DNA of 35,836 bases, taken from positions 1 to 35,836 of the forward strand of contig CANRQE010000020.1 of assembly GCA_947632705.1 (NCBI GenBank), written 5' to 3'. A model generated the notes under the pieces. That model was not told the origin of the DNA, made no database searches, and saw only the letters and a list, made by a program, of their open reading frames with translations. The position numbers and the translations under genes are program-made. Shown here piece by piece: positions 10,112-18,070 of this stretch (position 1 is the stretch's first letter; each line of letters begins with the position of its first letter). This DNA is from an uncultured Coprococcus sp. Lineage in GTDB: Bacteria > Bacillota > Clostridia > Lachnospirales > Lachnospiraceae.

Positions 10112-12265
10112 TTATTCGATATCTGTCCCTTTTACATTTGTTCTGATTGGATTGCCGGTATACTCCAGGCTCTCCAGATATTGATTGTAAGAAACATCCA
10201 GATTCTCTATTTGATTATACGAACAATCCAGCTTTTCTAATTTCAGATTCTGAGTAACATCCAGATTCTCTATCTGATTATAGGAACAATTCAGCTTTTC
10301 TAATTTCAGATTCTGACTGACATCCAGAATAGTCAGATTGTTATTTTTACAATATAAATTGATTAACTCCGGATTCTGACTGACATCCAGACTGCTGATC
10401 TGATTACTACTGCATTCTAATTCTGTTAACTCCGGATTCTGACTGACATCTAATGCACTAATTTGATTTCCCCAACAGGACAGCCCGACCAACGCAGGAT
10501 TATTGCTGATATCCAGATTCCTTAACTGATTGCTGGCACAGCCTAATTCTGTTAATTCCGGATTATGACTGACATCCAGACTACCAATCGGATTATCTGC
10601 ACAAAGCAATTCAGTTAATTTCGGATTTTGACGAATATCCAGACTGCTGATCTGATTACTACTGCAGTTTAATTCTGTTAACTCCGGATTATGACTGACA
10701 TCCAGACTAGTGATCTGATTATCGCTGCATTTTAATTCTGTTAACTCCGGATTCTGACTGACATCTAACGCACCGATCTGATTTTCCCAGCAGTATAATT
10801 CAATTATTGCCGGATTGCCACTGACATCCAGACTACCAATCTGATTCCAGAAGCAGGAAAGGTACTTTAAGTTTGGATTCTGACTGACATCTAATGCACC
10901 GATCTGATTTTCCCAGCAGTATAATTCAATTAATGCCGGATTGCCACTGACATCCAGACTGCTTAACTGATTATCAGTGCAGCTCAGATATTCCAGTTTC
11001 AAATTATAACTGATATCAAGCACAGTTACTTGATTCTGTTGACAAAACAAACCTGTTAATTCTGTATTATGACTCACATCCAGACTACTGATCTGATTAT
11101 AGCCACAGTCCAGTTCCGTGAGCTCCGGATTTCTGCCCACATCCAGACTGCTGATCTGATTATCGCTGCAGTCTAACTCCGTGAGCTCCGAATTTCTGCC
11201 CACATCCAGACTACTGATCTGATTATAGCCACAGTCCAGTTCCGTGAGCTCCAGATTTCTGCCCACATCCAGACTGCTGATCTGATTATCGCTGCAGTCC
11301 AAATGAACCAATCGTGTATTTTGGCTTACATCCAAACTACAAATTTGATTGCTCGCACAGTCTAATTTTCTTAAATTTGTAAAATATTCGACTCCTGTCA
11401 AATCGGAAATATTGTCAAAGTTAACAAAAATCGTCTCCACTGCCTCTAATTCTTCTTTCGACAGTTCCCCATTGCGGTCAGTATCAAATTTTTCTACATA
11501 TTTACGAAACACTTCATCCGGGAAATTCACTTCATCTAAAGAAACAGAAATATAAATCCGTACTTTCATATTGCCGTTTGGATAACCGGTCATATATTCA
11601 TAACAAAACTCATCTCCAAGCCCCAATGCTTCGGATAAATAGATACGCCCGGCAGCACTGTCATAAGTTCCTATCCGGCTGTCAAGGATCATTTTTTCTT
11701 CATCAGGCTTTGTACCGGTTAAGGTAACATATGTTGTCTGATTTTCCTGATATACAACAGCAGGAATTGCCTGTGCGTCAGAAACAGCTTCCAACTGTGT
11801 ATTTTGACTTAAATCCAGACCGGGTAAACGATTTCCGTCACATAGCAGCGTATTTAACAATGGATTGTGATATACAATTAAACTATAAATTTGATTGTTA
11901 CTGCAATCTAAATAAGCCAAAGCCGGATTACTGCTCATGTCTAAACAGCGCAGCTGATTATTGCTGCAGTCTAAATATTTCAGATTTGCAAAATACTCAA
12001 TCCCCGTCAAATCAGAAATTCCCATGTTACTGATTAAGATTTTCTCTGCGGATTCTAATTCTTTTTTCGATAGTCTGAAATCATGGTTTTCATCAATATT
12101 GCCCGACACATACTTCCGGAAGACATCATCTGGAAAATGTGCCGCATCAATGTCAAAGTTATTTCCTTTATCCACAACAAAAAAATGCACGATCACAGCG
12201 GCATTTGCCAATAACAGGAATCCCAGCAACACCCAGATGATCCAAATCGGGCTTTTTCTTTTCAT
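10112..12265 (-). CDS. Membrane-anchored leucine-rich-repeat protein with two EF-hand-like modules
   Basis: The protein has 717 residues. A single hydrophobic segment near residues 6-31, after a basic MKRK start, looks like a signal anchor with the rest outside the cell. The layout is a twice-repeated unit: a FPDxVFRKYV module ending in an EF-hand-like loop (DENHDFRLSKKE near 58-69; the canonical DTDRNGELSKEE near 261-272), then LRRs. Block one has 3 repeats and block two has 19. Every repeat is 21 residues long with consensus LxCSxNQISSLDVSQNPELTE, including an invariant Cys at position 3. A linker of about 80 residues of unknown fold separates the blocks. This LRR class is common on gut Firmicutes and Bacteroidetes and suggests protein or glycan binding; no ligand can be named. 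ATG 12265 has better spacing from AAAGGA than ATG 12271. Confidence 0.85.
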   Translation of the reverse strand: MKRKSPIWIIWVLLGFLLLANAAVIVHFFVVDKGNNFDIDAAHFPDDVFRKYVSGNIDENHDFRLSKKELESAEKILISNMGISDLTGIEYFANLKYLDCSNNQLRCLDMSSNPALAYLDCSNNQIYSLIVYHNPLLNTLLCDGNRLPGLDLSQNTQLEAVSDAQAIPAVVYQENQTTYVTLTGTKPDEEKMILDSRIGTYDSAAGRIYLSEALGLGDEFCYEYMTGYPNGNMKVRIYISVSLDEVNFPDEVFRKYVEKFDTDRNGELSKEELEAVETIFVNFDNISDLTGVEYFTNLRKLDCASNQICSLDVSQNTRLVHLDCSDNQISSLDVGRNLELTELDCGYNQISSLDVGRNSELTELDCSDNQISSLDVGRNPELTELDCGYNQISSLDVSHNTELTGLFCQQNQVTVLDISYNLKLEYLSCTDNQLSSLDVSGNPALIELYCWENQIGALDVSQNPNLKYLSCFWNQIGSLDVSGNPAIIELYCWENQIGALDVSQNPELTELKCSDNQITSLDVSHNPELTELNCSSNQISSLDIRQNPKLTELLCADNPIGSLDVSHNPELTELGCASNQLRNLDISNNPALVGLSCWGNQISALDVSQNPELTELECSSNQISSLDVSQNPELINLYCKNNNLTILDVSQNLKLEKLNCSYNQIENLDVTQNLKLEKLDCSYNQIENLDVSYNQYLESLEYTGNPIRTNVKGTDIE
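10749..10960 (-). repeat. Near-identical 126-bp-spaced segments inside the LRR array (copy pair 1)
   Basis: The 86 bases at 10749-10834 recur at 10875-10960 with only two differences, exactly 126 bases apart. They cover the LYCWENQIGALDVSQNP repeats. Confidence 0.85.
11085..11299 (-). repeat. Near-identical 126-bp-spaced segments inside the LRR array (copy pair 2)
   Basis: The 89 bases at 11085-11173 recur at 11211-11299 with one difference, exactly 126 bases (two LRR units) apart. They encode alternating LDCSDNQ and LDCGYNQ repeats. Confidence 0.85.
11786..11974 (-). repeat. Tandem 63-bp coding repeats, 3 copies (LRR block 1)
   Basis: Three 63-base units encode the first LRR block after the N-terminal EF-hand-like module. 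They are more diverged from one another than the units of the larger block. Confidence 0.85.
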
Positions 12266-12419
12266 AAACATTTCCTTTCCATAACATCTTTATCTGCTTT
12301 CTTATCCTTTCCTACTTTTTAGTTTACCACCTTTACGAACCTAAGTCTATGATTTGTCATACGTTCTGATTCGTTTAATATTTGTTTACAATTTCTTTAA
12401 AAAATTGTCGTATTAATGA

Positions 12420-12428
12420 TGCTATAAT
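12420..12428 (+). promoter_or_regulatory. Extended -10 promoter of the transglutaminase-like gene
   Basis: TGCTATAAT (TGn extended -10 with perfect TATAAT) lies 58 bases upstream of the ATG at 12487. The upstream sequence is very A/T-rich, with no clear -35. The same TGCTATAAT string recurs at the gdpP and TSCPD-murG promoters. Confidence 0.6.
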
Positions 12429-12486
12429 AATTATTTGAATTCACGATCTGATGAATTTATAATCTGAAACATTGGGAGGGGTACCG

Positions 12487-13092
12487 ATGAATCTGAAACA
12501 AAGGAACCGGACTGAATCATATCTGAAATTTGATAAATATGTGAATTTTGACGATCCGATGGTAGAAGACAAAGCAAGAGAGATCACAAAAAGCTGCCGT
12601 TCCACTTTGGAAAAGATTGAGGCAATATATTATTTTGTAAGGGATGAAATACCGCACAGCTGGGATACCAAGGATTCCACGATTACAATTTCGGCATCAG
12701 ATGTTTTGGAAAAAAACACAGGAATCAGCTACTCCAAAGCAAATCTTCTGGCGGCCCTGATGCGCTGCAATGGCATCTATACCGGCTTTTGTTATCAGCG
12801 GATTAAACGGTTTACATATGACAACAAGCTTGCGCTCCATGCACTGAATGCAATATATGAGCCCGATTTAAAACGATGGATTCGTCTGGATGCCCGGGGA
12901 AACAACTATGAATTTCAGGCAGATTTTTCTTTGAACGAAAACCAGCTCGGTTATACGATCCGCCCTGACATCGGAGAATTTGAATTTGACGATCTGATTG
13001 CAGTTCCGCTGCCATCGACAATGGCGGTTTTGGAAAATAGTACCAATGCAATTAAAATGTATTATAATGACTTACCTGATTATGATAGTTAA
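12487..13092 (+). CDS. Transglutaminase-like superfamily protein with Ser at the catalytic Cys position
   Basis: The 201-residue protein matches the bacterial transglutaminase-like (papain-fold) family along most of its length: YFVRDEIPHSW, then GISYSKANLLAALMRCNGI, FCYQRI, a His118 in LALHALNAIY and an Asp135 in RWIRLDARGN. From memory, relatives have GICYAKxxLLAALLR, where the Cys is the nucleophile. Here codon 12727-12729 is AGC, giving Ser81. The His and Asp of the triad are kept. The protein may be inactive, act as a binder, or use serine. No signal peptide is visible, so it is probably cytosolic. ATG 12487 follows GGGAGGGG (12474-12481); a TTG fifteen bases upstream is less likely. It is followed by upp after 65 bases. 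Confidence 0.8.
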   Translation: MNLKQRNRTESYLKFDKYVNFDDPMVEDKAREITKSCRSTLEKIEAIYYFVRDEIPHSWDTKDSTITISASDVLEKNTGISYSKANLLAALMRCNGIYTGFCYQRIKRFTYDNKLALHALNAIYEPDLKRWIRLDARGNNYEFQADFSLNENQLGYTIRPDIGEFEFDDLIAVPLPSTMAVLENSTNAIKMYYNDLPDYDS

Positions 13093-13157
13093 TATACAGG
13101 GAATTCGTCAGCATAAACTCTCTGGCATACTTTGTATATAAAAGGAATCGATAAAAT

Positions 13158-13787
13158 ATGGATAATGTTTATATTATGACACACCCGTTAATCCGGCATA
13201 AGATAACCATGCTTCGGGACGAAACTACCGGAACCAATGAATTCCGGACTCTGGTAGGGGAAATTGCGACGCTGATGGGATATGAGGCATTACGGGATCT
13301 GCCGACAAACGATGTTGCAATTAAAACTCCGATTGAAACCTGTATGTCCCCCATGATCTGCGGCAAGAAAATGGCAATTGTACCTATTCTGCGCGCAGGG
13401 CTGGGAATGGTAAGCGGCATTCTTGCTCTTGTGCCGTCTGCAAAGGTCGGGCATATCGGCTTGTTCCGGGATCCTGTTACCCATGAACCGCAGGAATATT
13501 ACTGTAAACTGCCCGAATCCATCGACCAGCGGACGATTCTGGTTCTTGATCCAATGCTGGCAACCGGCGGTTCCGCATGTGCCGCTGTAGATTTTATCAA
13601 ACAGCATGGCGGTGTCAACATCAAATTTATGTGCATCATTGCGGCACCGGAGGGATTGAAAAAATTACAGGCTTCCCACCCTGACATTCAGATCTATGTC
13701 GGACAACTGGACAGATGCCTGAACGAAAATGCCTATATCTGCCCCGGACTTGGTGATGCAGGTGACAGAATATTCGGAACAAAATAA
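13158..13787 (+). CDS. upp: Uracil phosphoribosyltransferase
   Basis: This 209-residue enzyme makes UMP from uracil and PRPP in pyrimidine salvage. The PRPP-binding loop [12 protein letters not shown] is at residues 129-140. The uracil-binding C-terminal stretch ends [17 protein letters not shown]. The central ILRAGLGM motif is characteristic of UPRTases. The length is standard. An AAAGGAA ribosome site precedes the ATG. The rhomboid gene begins 14 bases after its stop and is probably translated from the same mRNA. Confidence 0.97.
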   Translation: MDNVYIMTHPLIRHKITMLRDETTGTNEFRTLVGEIATLMGYEALRDLPTNDVAIKTPIETCMSPMICGKKMAIVPILRAGLGMVSGILALVPSAKVGHIGLFRDPVTHEPQEYYCKLPESIDQRTILVLDPMLATGGSACAAVDFIKQHGGVNIKFMCIIAAPEGLKKLQASHPDIQIYVGQLDRCLNENAYICPGLGDAGDRIFGTK

Positions 13788-13801
13788 AAAAGGAGCCGTC
13801 T

Positions 13802-14413
13802 ATGGCCTATACTACAAACAATTCTACTTCCGGAAAAAAACGAATATCCTTTAACTCTCCCGTTATACTGGGATTTACCCTGCTGTGTCTTGCTGCCTAT
13901 CTGTTAAATGTACTCACGCATGGGTATACGAACCGGTTATTTTTTATGGTATATCACTCATCCCTGTTACATCCGCTGACCTATGTGCGGATGCTCGGAC
14001 ATGTACTGGGACATGCAAGCTGGAGTCACTTTATGGGAAATATCACACTGCTTTTGGTAGTCGGACCGCTGTTAGAAGAAAAATACGGTTCTACAGATAT
14101 TCTGATTGTAATGATTTCTACCGCCCTGATTACCGGTATTGTACATTATATCTTTTTCCCGCACAGTTCCCTGCTCGGCGCAAGCGGCATAGTATTTGCA
14201 TTGATTCTGCTTTCCTCCTTTGCCAGTATCAAAGAAGGGAGCATTCCTCTTACCTTTATACTGGTTGCCGTACTGTATCTGGGAGGACAGATATACGACG
14301 GTCTGTTCGTCCGGGACAACGTTGCAAATCTGACACATATTATCGGTGGGATTGTCGGTGCAGGTTTTGGATACATGCTTTACAAAACCCCACCGGACCG
14401 GTCACAGGTATAG
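13802..14413 (+). CDS. Rhomboid-family intramembrane serine protease
   Basis: The 203-residue integral membrane protein has about six hydrophobic segments. Rhomboid landmarks are HASWSHFMGN at 71-80 (the H-x3-N of the second helix), the catalytic Ser128 in LLGASGIVFA, and His179 in ANLTHIIGG of the last helix. Rhomboids cleave single-pass membrane proteins inside the bilayer. The substrate here is unknown, but the two signal-anchored surface proteins nearby are conceivable targets (inference only). GGAGCC just before the ATG is a moderate ribosome site, 14 bases behind upp. The gene ends only five bases from the stop of the convergent HAD gene, with no terminator between. Confidence 0.92.
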   Translation: MAYTTNNSTSGKKRISFNSPVILGFTLLCLAAYLLNVLTHGYTNRLFFMVYHSSLLHPLTYVRMLGHVLGHASWSHFMGNITLLLVVGPLLEEKYGSTDILIVMISTALITGIVHYIFFPHSSLLGASGIVFALILLSSFASIKEGSIPLTFILVAVLYLGGQIYDGLFVRDNVANLTHIIGGIVGAGFGYMLYKTPPDRSQV

Positions 14414-14418
14414 GAACA

Positions 14419-15054
14419 TTATATTGTAAGAATTTCCGCAGGTGTATGCACGATATATGTGGCACCTGCTTCTTTTAGCTCTTTATACTGTCCGTATCCG
14501 TACAGAACCCCAATCGTATCCAGACCACAGGCCTGTCCGCCTTGGATATCATACATCCGGTCACCAATCATAACCCCGGTTTTTGACGCCTCCGGCAGCC
14601 GCTCCAATACCTGTGATATGAGCAGGGCTTTATTGGAACTGATGTTATCCGGTCTGCTGCCGATAATCACATCAAAATATTCTGCCAGCCGGAAATGCTC
14701 CAGAATACGAATCGTGGCTTCATAAGGTTTGGATGTTGCCACAGCGAGCACCTTCCCTCTGTGCTTCAATTCTCCAAGTAAATCATATATGCCGTCATAA
14801 ACCTCATTTTCAAACAAACCTGTCGTATTATACCGTTCCCTGTATTTTTTTACCATCTCTGCGGCTCTTTCATCTGACATCTGAAAATGTGCCGAAAAAG
14901 AATCATGCAGGGAAGGTCCTATAAATTTACGAAGTATTTCTTCGCCCGGGTCGGCTATTCCCGCCCAGTCAAGCGCATACCGGATGCAGTTATAGATTCC
15001 GGACTCTGATTTTGTTAACGTACCGTCCAGATCAAACAAATAGTGTGTATACAT
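14419..15054 (-). CDS. HAD-superfamily (subfamily IA) phosphatase, phosphoglycolate-phosphatase-like
   Basis: The 211-residue soluble protein has the four HAD motifs: FDLDGTLT (nucleophile Asp8, acid Asp10), VATSKP (motif II), SNKALLISQVL with the motif III Lys, and MIGDRMYDIQGG (motif IV acids). The helical cap between motifs I and II places it with Gph/PgmB-type enzymes. The substrate (phosphoglycolate, a nucleotide or a sugar phosphate) cannot be told. The frame extends 34 codons further upstream, but ATG 15052-15054 has AGGAGA seven bases before it and begins at the conserved motif I strand. It is the last gene of the gdpP-rplI-dnaB-fabV run, although a hairpin lies between it and fabV. 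Confidence 0.88.
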   Translation of the reverse strand: MYTHYLFDLDGTLTKSESGIYNCIRYALDWAGIADPGEEILRKFIGPSLHDSFSAHFQMSDERAAEMVKKYRERYNTTGLFENEVYDGIYDLLGELKHRGKVLAVATSKPYEATIRILEHFRLAEYFDVIIGSRPDNISSNKALLISQVLERLPEASKTGVMIGDRMYDIQGGQACGLDTIGVLYGYGQYKELKEAGATYIVHTPAEILTI

Positions 15055-15074
15055 ATCTGTTCTCCTATTAAAAT

Positions 15075-15098
15075 AGAGAGCCCGTATCCGGACTCTCT
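15075..15098 (-). terminator. Hairpin between fabV and the HAD gene, weak terminator or attenuator
   Basis: AGAGAG-x-CCG pairs with CGG-x-CTCTCT around a 4-base loop, followed on the minus strand by ATTTTA. It sits right before the ribosome site of the HAD gene, so it may only reduce read-through or act on translation. Confidence 0.4.
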
Positions 15099-15121
15099 GT
15101 TCAGATTTCATATAACCGAAT

Positions 15122-16276
15122 TTACAGAATGTCCACGTCTGCAGAATAGTCCACACCCGGAATCCTGAATCCGAACATATTGTAAAAGTCTTCCCAGTAG
15201 CCGTCTATATCTGCAAGCTCTGCAACATTCTCTGTTGTAACGGCATCCCAGTTTTCCGCAACCACCTTTTGGATATCATCTCTCATTTCCCAGTCATCCA
15301 TACGGATAAACCCATTTTCATCCACCTGACCGTCTCCTAAAATCTTATCCATAAACAGTCTCTGCATCTGTTCGATACAGCCCTCATGCAGCCCCTTTGC
15401 TTTCATTTCCTTATACAGCAGCGTGATGTATAACGGAACCACCGGAATTGCAGAACTCGACTGCGTTACCAGAGCTTTATTGATTGAAACATATGCCTTT
15501 ACATTCCGGAATTTTTCATTGATCACGTCACAGGACCGATACAGATCCTTCTTGGCCATGCCGATAGAACCCTCCGCATAAATCGGGAAAGTAATCTTCG
15601 GTCCGATATAAGAATATGCAACGGTTATCACATGCTCTGCCAGAACATCCGCATCCGTCAGCGCCTGCATCCAGTCAATCCAGTCCTCACCGCCCATAAC
15701 CTTAATCGTGTTATAAATCTCTTCCTCTGTGGCAGCAGGAATATGTGCTTCTGCAATACTATTGTCTTTCAGAACTAGTGTTTTGTTGGTATACTCCTGT
15801 CCGACCGTTTTCAATACGGACGAGTATCTGGTTCCGTCAGGCGTGGTACGTCTCGGCGCTGCAAGACTATATACCACCATATCTATTTTTCCCATATCTT
15901 TTCTGATGGTCTCGATTACCTGTTCTTTGACCTCTAAGGAAAACGCATCTCCATTGATGGATTTTGCATAAAATCCTTCCTTCTCTGCCTCTTTCTCAAA
16001 TGCCCTTGTATTATAAAAGCCTGCCGTAGCCGTTCTCTTTCCATTGGATTCCTTTTCAAACATAACGCCCAGCGTATCTGCACCATAGCCGAATGCAACC
16101 GCAATTCTGGAGGCCAGGCCATATCCTGTCGAGGCACCGATTACAAGCACCTTCTTTGCACCGTCTGCTTTGCCCCTGCTCTTAATATACTTTATCTGAT
16201 TTTTTACATTTTCCGCGCAGCCTGTCGGATGTGCCGTTGTACATATAAAATCCTTCACTCTTGGTTCTACTATCAT
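15122..16276 (-). CDS. fabV: Trans-2-enoyl-CoA/ACP reductase, FabV type
   Basis: The 384-residue enzyme reduces trans-2-enoyl thioesters, in fatty acid elongation (as an enoyl-ACP reductase) or as trans-2-enoyl-CoA reductase. The N-terminus MIVEPRVKDFICTTAHPTGC is the typical FabV opening. The glycine-rich GASTGYGLASR (47-57) binds the dinucleotide. The active site shows the enlarged Tyr-x8-Lys spacing of FabV (Tyr233, Lys242) rather than the Tyr-x6-Lys of FabI. The FEKE motif after the second strand places an acidic residue where NADH-preferring family members have one. FabV is known to be poorly inhibited by triclosan. The start follows dnaB by 13 bases, so it looks co-transcribed. Confidence 0.95.
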   Translation of the reverse strand: MIVEPRVKDFICTTAHPTGCAENVKNQIKYIKSRGKADGAKKVLVIGASTGYGLASRIAVAFGYGADTLGVMFEKESNGKRTATAGFYNTRAFEKEAEKEGFYAKSINGDAFSLEVKEQVIETIRKDMGKIDMVVYSLAAPRRTTPDGTRYSSVLKTVGQEYTNKTLVLKDNSIAEAHIPAATEEEIYNTIKVMGGEDWIDWMQALTDADVLAEHVITVAYSYIGPKITFPIYAEGSIGMAKKDLYRSCDVINEKFRNVKAYVSINKALVTQSSSAIPVVPLYITLLYKEMKAKGLHEGCIEQMQRLFMDKILGDGQVDENGFIRMDDWEMRDDIQKVVAENWDAVTTENVAELADIDGYWEDFYNMFGFRIPGVDYSADVDIL

Positions 16277-16289
16277 ATTTCAATCTCCT

Positions 16290-17621
16290 TTAATGTTCTT
16301 TATTTGCAAACTTTGTATAATCCTGTAACCATACCAGTTCCACGGTACCCGTAGAACCTTTTCTCTGCTTCGCTATGATAATTTCCGCAATTCCCTTTTT
16401 GTCGGTATCCGGATTATAATAATCATCTCTATAGATAAACATTACCACATCGGCATCCTGCTCTATGGCGCCTGATTCTCTTAAATCCGCCAGTACCGGT
16501 TTATGCTCCGGACGGGAATCTACGGCACGGTTTAACTGTGACAAGGCTATCACCGGCACATCCAGCTCCCTTGCAAGGGTCTTCAAGGAACGGGAAATAT
16601 CCGAAATAAACTGCTGTCTGGATTCTACCCTCTTATTGGTACTCATCAGCTGCAGATAATCAATAATGATCAGCCCCAGATTATGATTCTGCTTCAGCTT
16701 CCTGCATTTGGATCGTAAATCTGCAATCGTAATAGCTGAATTATCATCTATGAACAGCGGAGCCTCTGCAATCACCTCCGTACTTTCCATAATCTTATCC
16801 CATTCATCATCCACAAGCTGTCCTGTCTGAATCTTCTGGGAATTTACCAATGAATCCATGGCTATCATACGGGTAACCAGCTGTTCTTTTGTCATCTCCA
16901 GACTGAAGATTGCCGTCGCAACCTTTTTTCTGACTGCTACATGATGTGCAATATTTAATACAAAGGCCGTCTTTCCCATTGCAGGACGTGCAGCCACTAA
17001 AATCAGTTCCGAACCGTGAAGGCCTGTCAGCATATTGTCCAGATCAATAAATCCCGTCGGAATACCCGTCACTCTGGTATTCTGTCTGGATGCCGACTCG
17101 ATCTGGTCAATCACGTCAATCACAATCTGATCGATCGGCTTAAAATCATTCCCTCCGTTCCGCTCCTGCACCAACCGGAAGATTCCCTGCTCTGCCGTCT
17201 CTAACAGATCGTCTACATCATCCGTATCCAGATAGCAGTCTTTTTCAACCTCCTCACACATCCGTATCATCCTGCGAAGCACTGATTTATCGGCAACTAT
17301 CTTCGCATAATGCTTTGCATTCGCAGACGTCGGAACCGCAGCAATAATATCCGCTATGTATTTTGTACCGATTACCTCTTCCGGCACATTCTTCTCCTGC
17401 AGACGGTTATTCAGGGTTACGAGGTCAACTGCTTTTCCTTCCCGGAACAATTCCTTCATGGCTTCAAACAAAATTCCATACTGGGCATTATAGAAATCCT
17501 CTTTTGTCAGTATATCTATAACATCCACGATTGCATCCCTGTCCATGATCATGGAACCGATCACGGACTGCTCTGCTTCCAGATTATATGGTTGTTTTTT
17601 CCTGATATATGCGTCTTCCAT
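16290..17621 (-). CDS. dnaB: Replicative DNA helicase
   Basis: DnaB (called DnaC in Bacillus) is the hexameric 5'-3' helicase that unwinds DNA ahead of the replication fork and recruits primase. The 443 residues comprise an N-terminal domain opening with QPYNLEAEQSVIGSMI, a linker, and a RecA-like C-terminal domain with Walker A AARPAMGKTAF (Lys217), Walker B LGLIIIDYLQLM and the arginine-rich ALSQLNRAVDSR region. No intein is present. The ATG overlaps the rplI stop by one base (TAATG), which implies translational coupling. The gdpP-rplI-dnaB order is conserved in Firmicutes. Confidence 0.98.
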   Translation of the reverse strand: MEDAYIRKKQPYNLEAEQSVIGSMIMDRDAIVDVIDILTKEDFYNAQYGILFEAMKELFREGKAVDLVTLNNRLQEKNVPEEVIGTKYIADIIAAVPTSANAKHYAKIVADKSVLRRMIRMCEEVEKDCYLDTDDVDDLLETAEQGIFRLVQERNGGNDFKPIDQIVIDVIDQIESASRQNTRVTGIPTGFIDLDNMLTGLHGSELILVAARPAMGKTAFVLNIAHHVAVRKKVATAIFSLEMTKEQLVTRMIAMDSLVNSQKIQTGQLVDDEWDKIMESTEVIAEAPLFIDDNSAITIADLRSKCRKLKQNHNLGLIIIDYLQLMSTNKRVESRQQFISDISRSLKTLARELDVPVIALSQLNRAVDSRPEHKPVLADLRESGAIEQDADVVMFIYRDDYYNPDTDKKGIAEIIIAKQRKGSTGTVELVWLQDYTKFANKEH

Positions 17622-18070
17622 TATCTGCCCTCTGTTACCTTTACCTTAAGCTCAGCCTGCACCTGTGGATGCAGCTTGATTTTAACAGTAAACTCACCGA
17701 TTGCTTTTATCGGATCCTTTAAAACGATCTTCTTTTTATCAATATCCCGATTCAGCTGGCTTTTTATTGCTTCGGAAATTTCCTTTGAGGAAATGGAACC
17801 AAAAGCTCTGCCGCCTTCCCCTACCTTGATCAAAACCGTAACAGATTCCTTTGCAAGCTCCTCTGATAATGTCTTTGCTGCCGCAAGATTCTCTGCTGCC
17901 ACCTTTTCCTCATGCTTCTTTTTCAGTTTATAATCATTCAGATTTTTAGGTGTTGCCTCTAATCCCAGCTTCTTTGGAATGATATAATTTCTGGCGTGTC
18001 CGTCGCTGACATCCACCAGATCTCCTTTTTTTCCAAGGCTTTTTACATCCTCTAACAAAATGACCTTCAT
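17621..18070 (-). CDS. rplI: 50S ribosomal protein L9
   Basis: The 149-residue protein binds 23S rRNA and spans the L1-stalk base of the large subunit. The N-terminal RNA-binding domain [19 protein letters not shown] and the diagnostic [14 protein letters not shown] motif are clear. It is followed by the long connecting helix and a C-terminal domain ([13 protein letters not shown]). It begins directly after the gdpP stop (no intergenic base) and overlaps dnaB by one base, so it is translated as part of a tight operon. Confidence 0.98.
   Translation of the reverse strand: MKVILLEDVKSLGKKGDLVDVSDGHARNYIIPKKLGLEATPKNLNDYKLKKKHEEKVAAENLAAAKTLSEELAKESVTVLIKVGEGGRAFGSISSKEISEAIKSQLNRDIDKKKIVLKDPIKAIGEFTVKIKLHPQVQAELKVKVTEGR

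Larger units (their letters stand above)
10169..11365 (-). repeat. Tandem 63-bp coding repeats, 19 copies (LRR block 2)
   Basis: Nineteen in-frame 63-base units encode 21-residue LRRs with no insertion or deletion between units. Sections of the array have a 126-base higher-order period. Confidence 0.9.

Noticed and set aside
9978..10184. Plus-strand frame of 68 codons opposite the LRR gene end
   Set aside because: It overlaps the real LRR gene antisense, has no ribosome site, and its composition is that of a reverse-frame shadow.
10112..12265. Tandem repeats considered as a CRISPR array
   Set aside because: The 63-bp units are contiguous, in frame and encode LRRs. There are no unique spacers and no cas genes.
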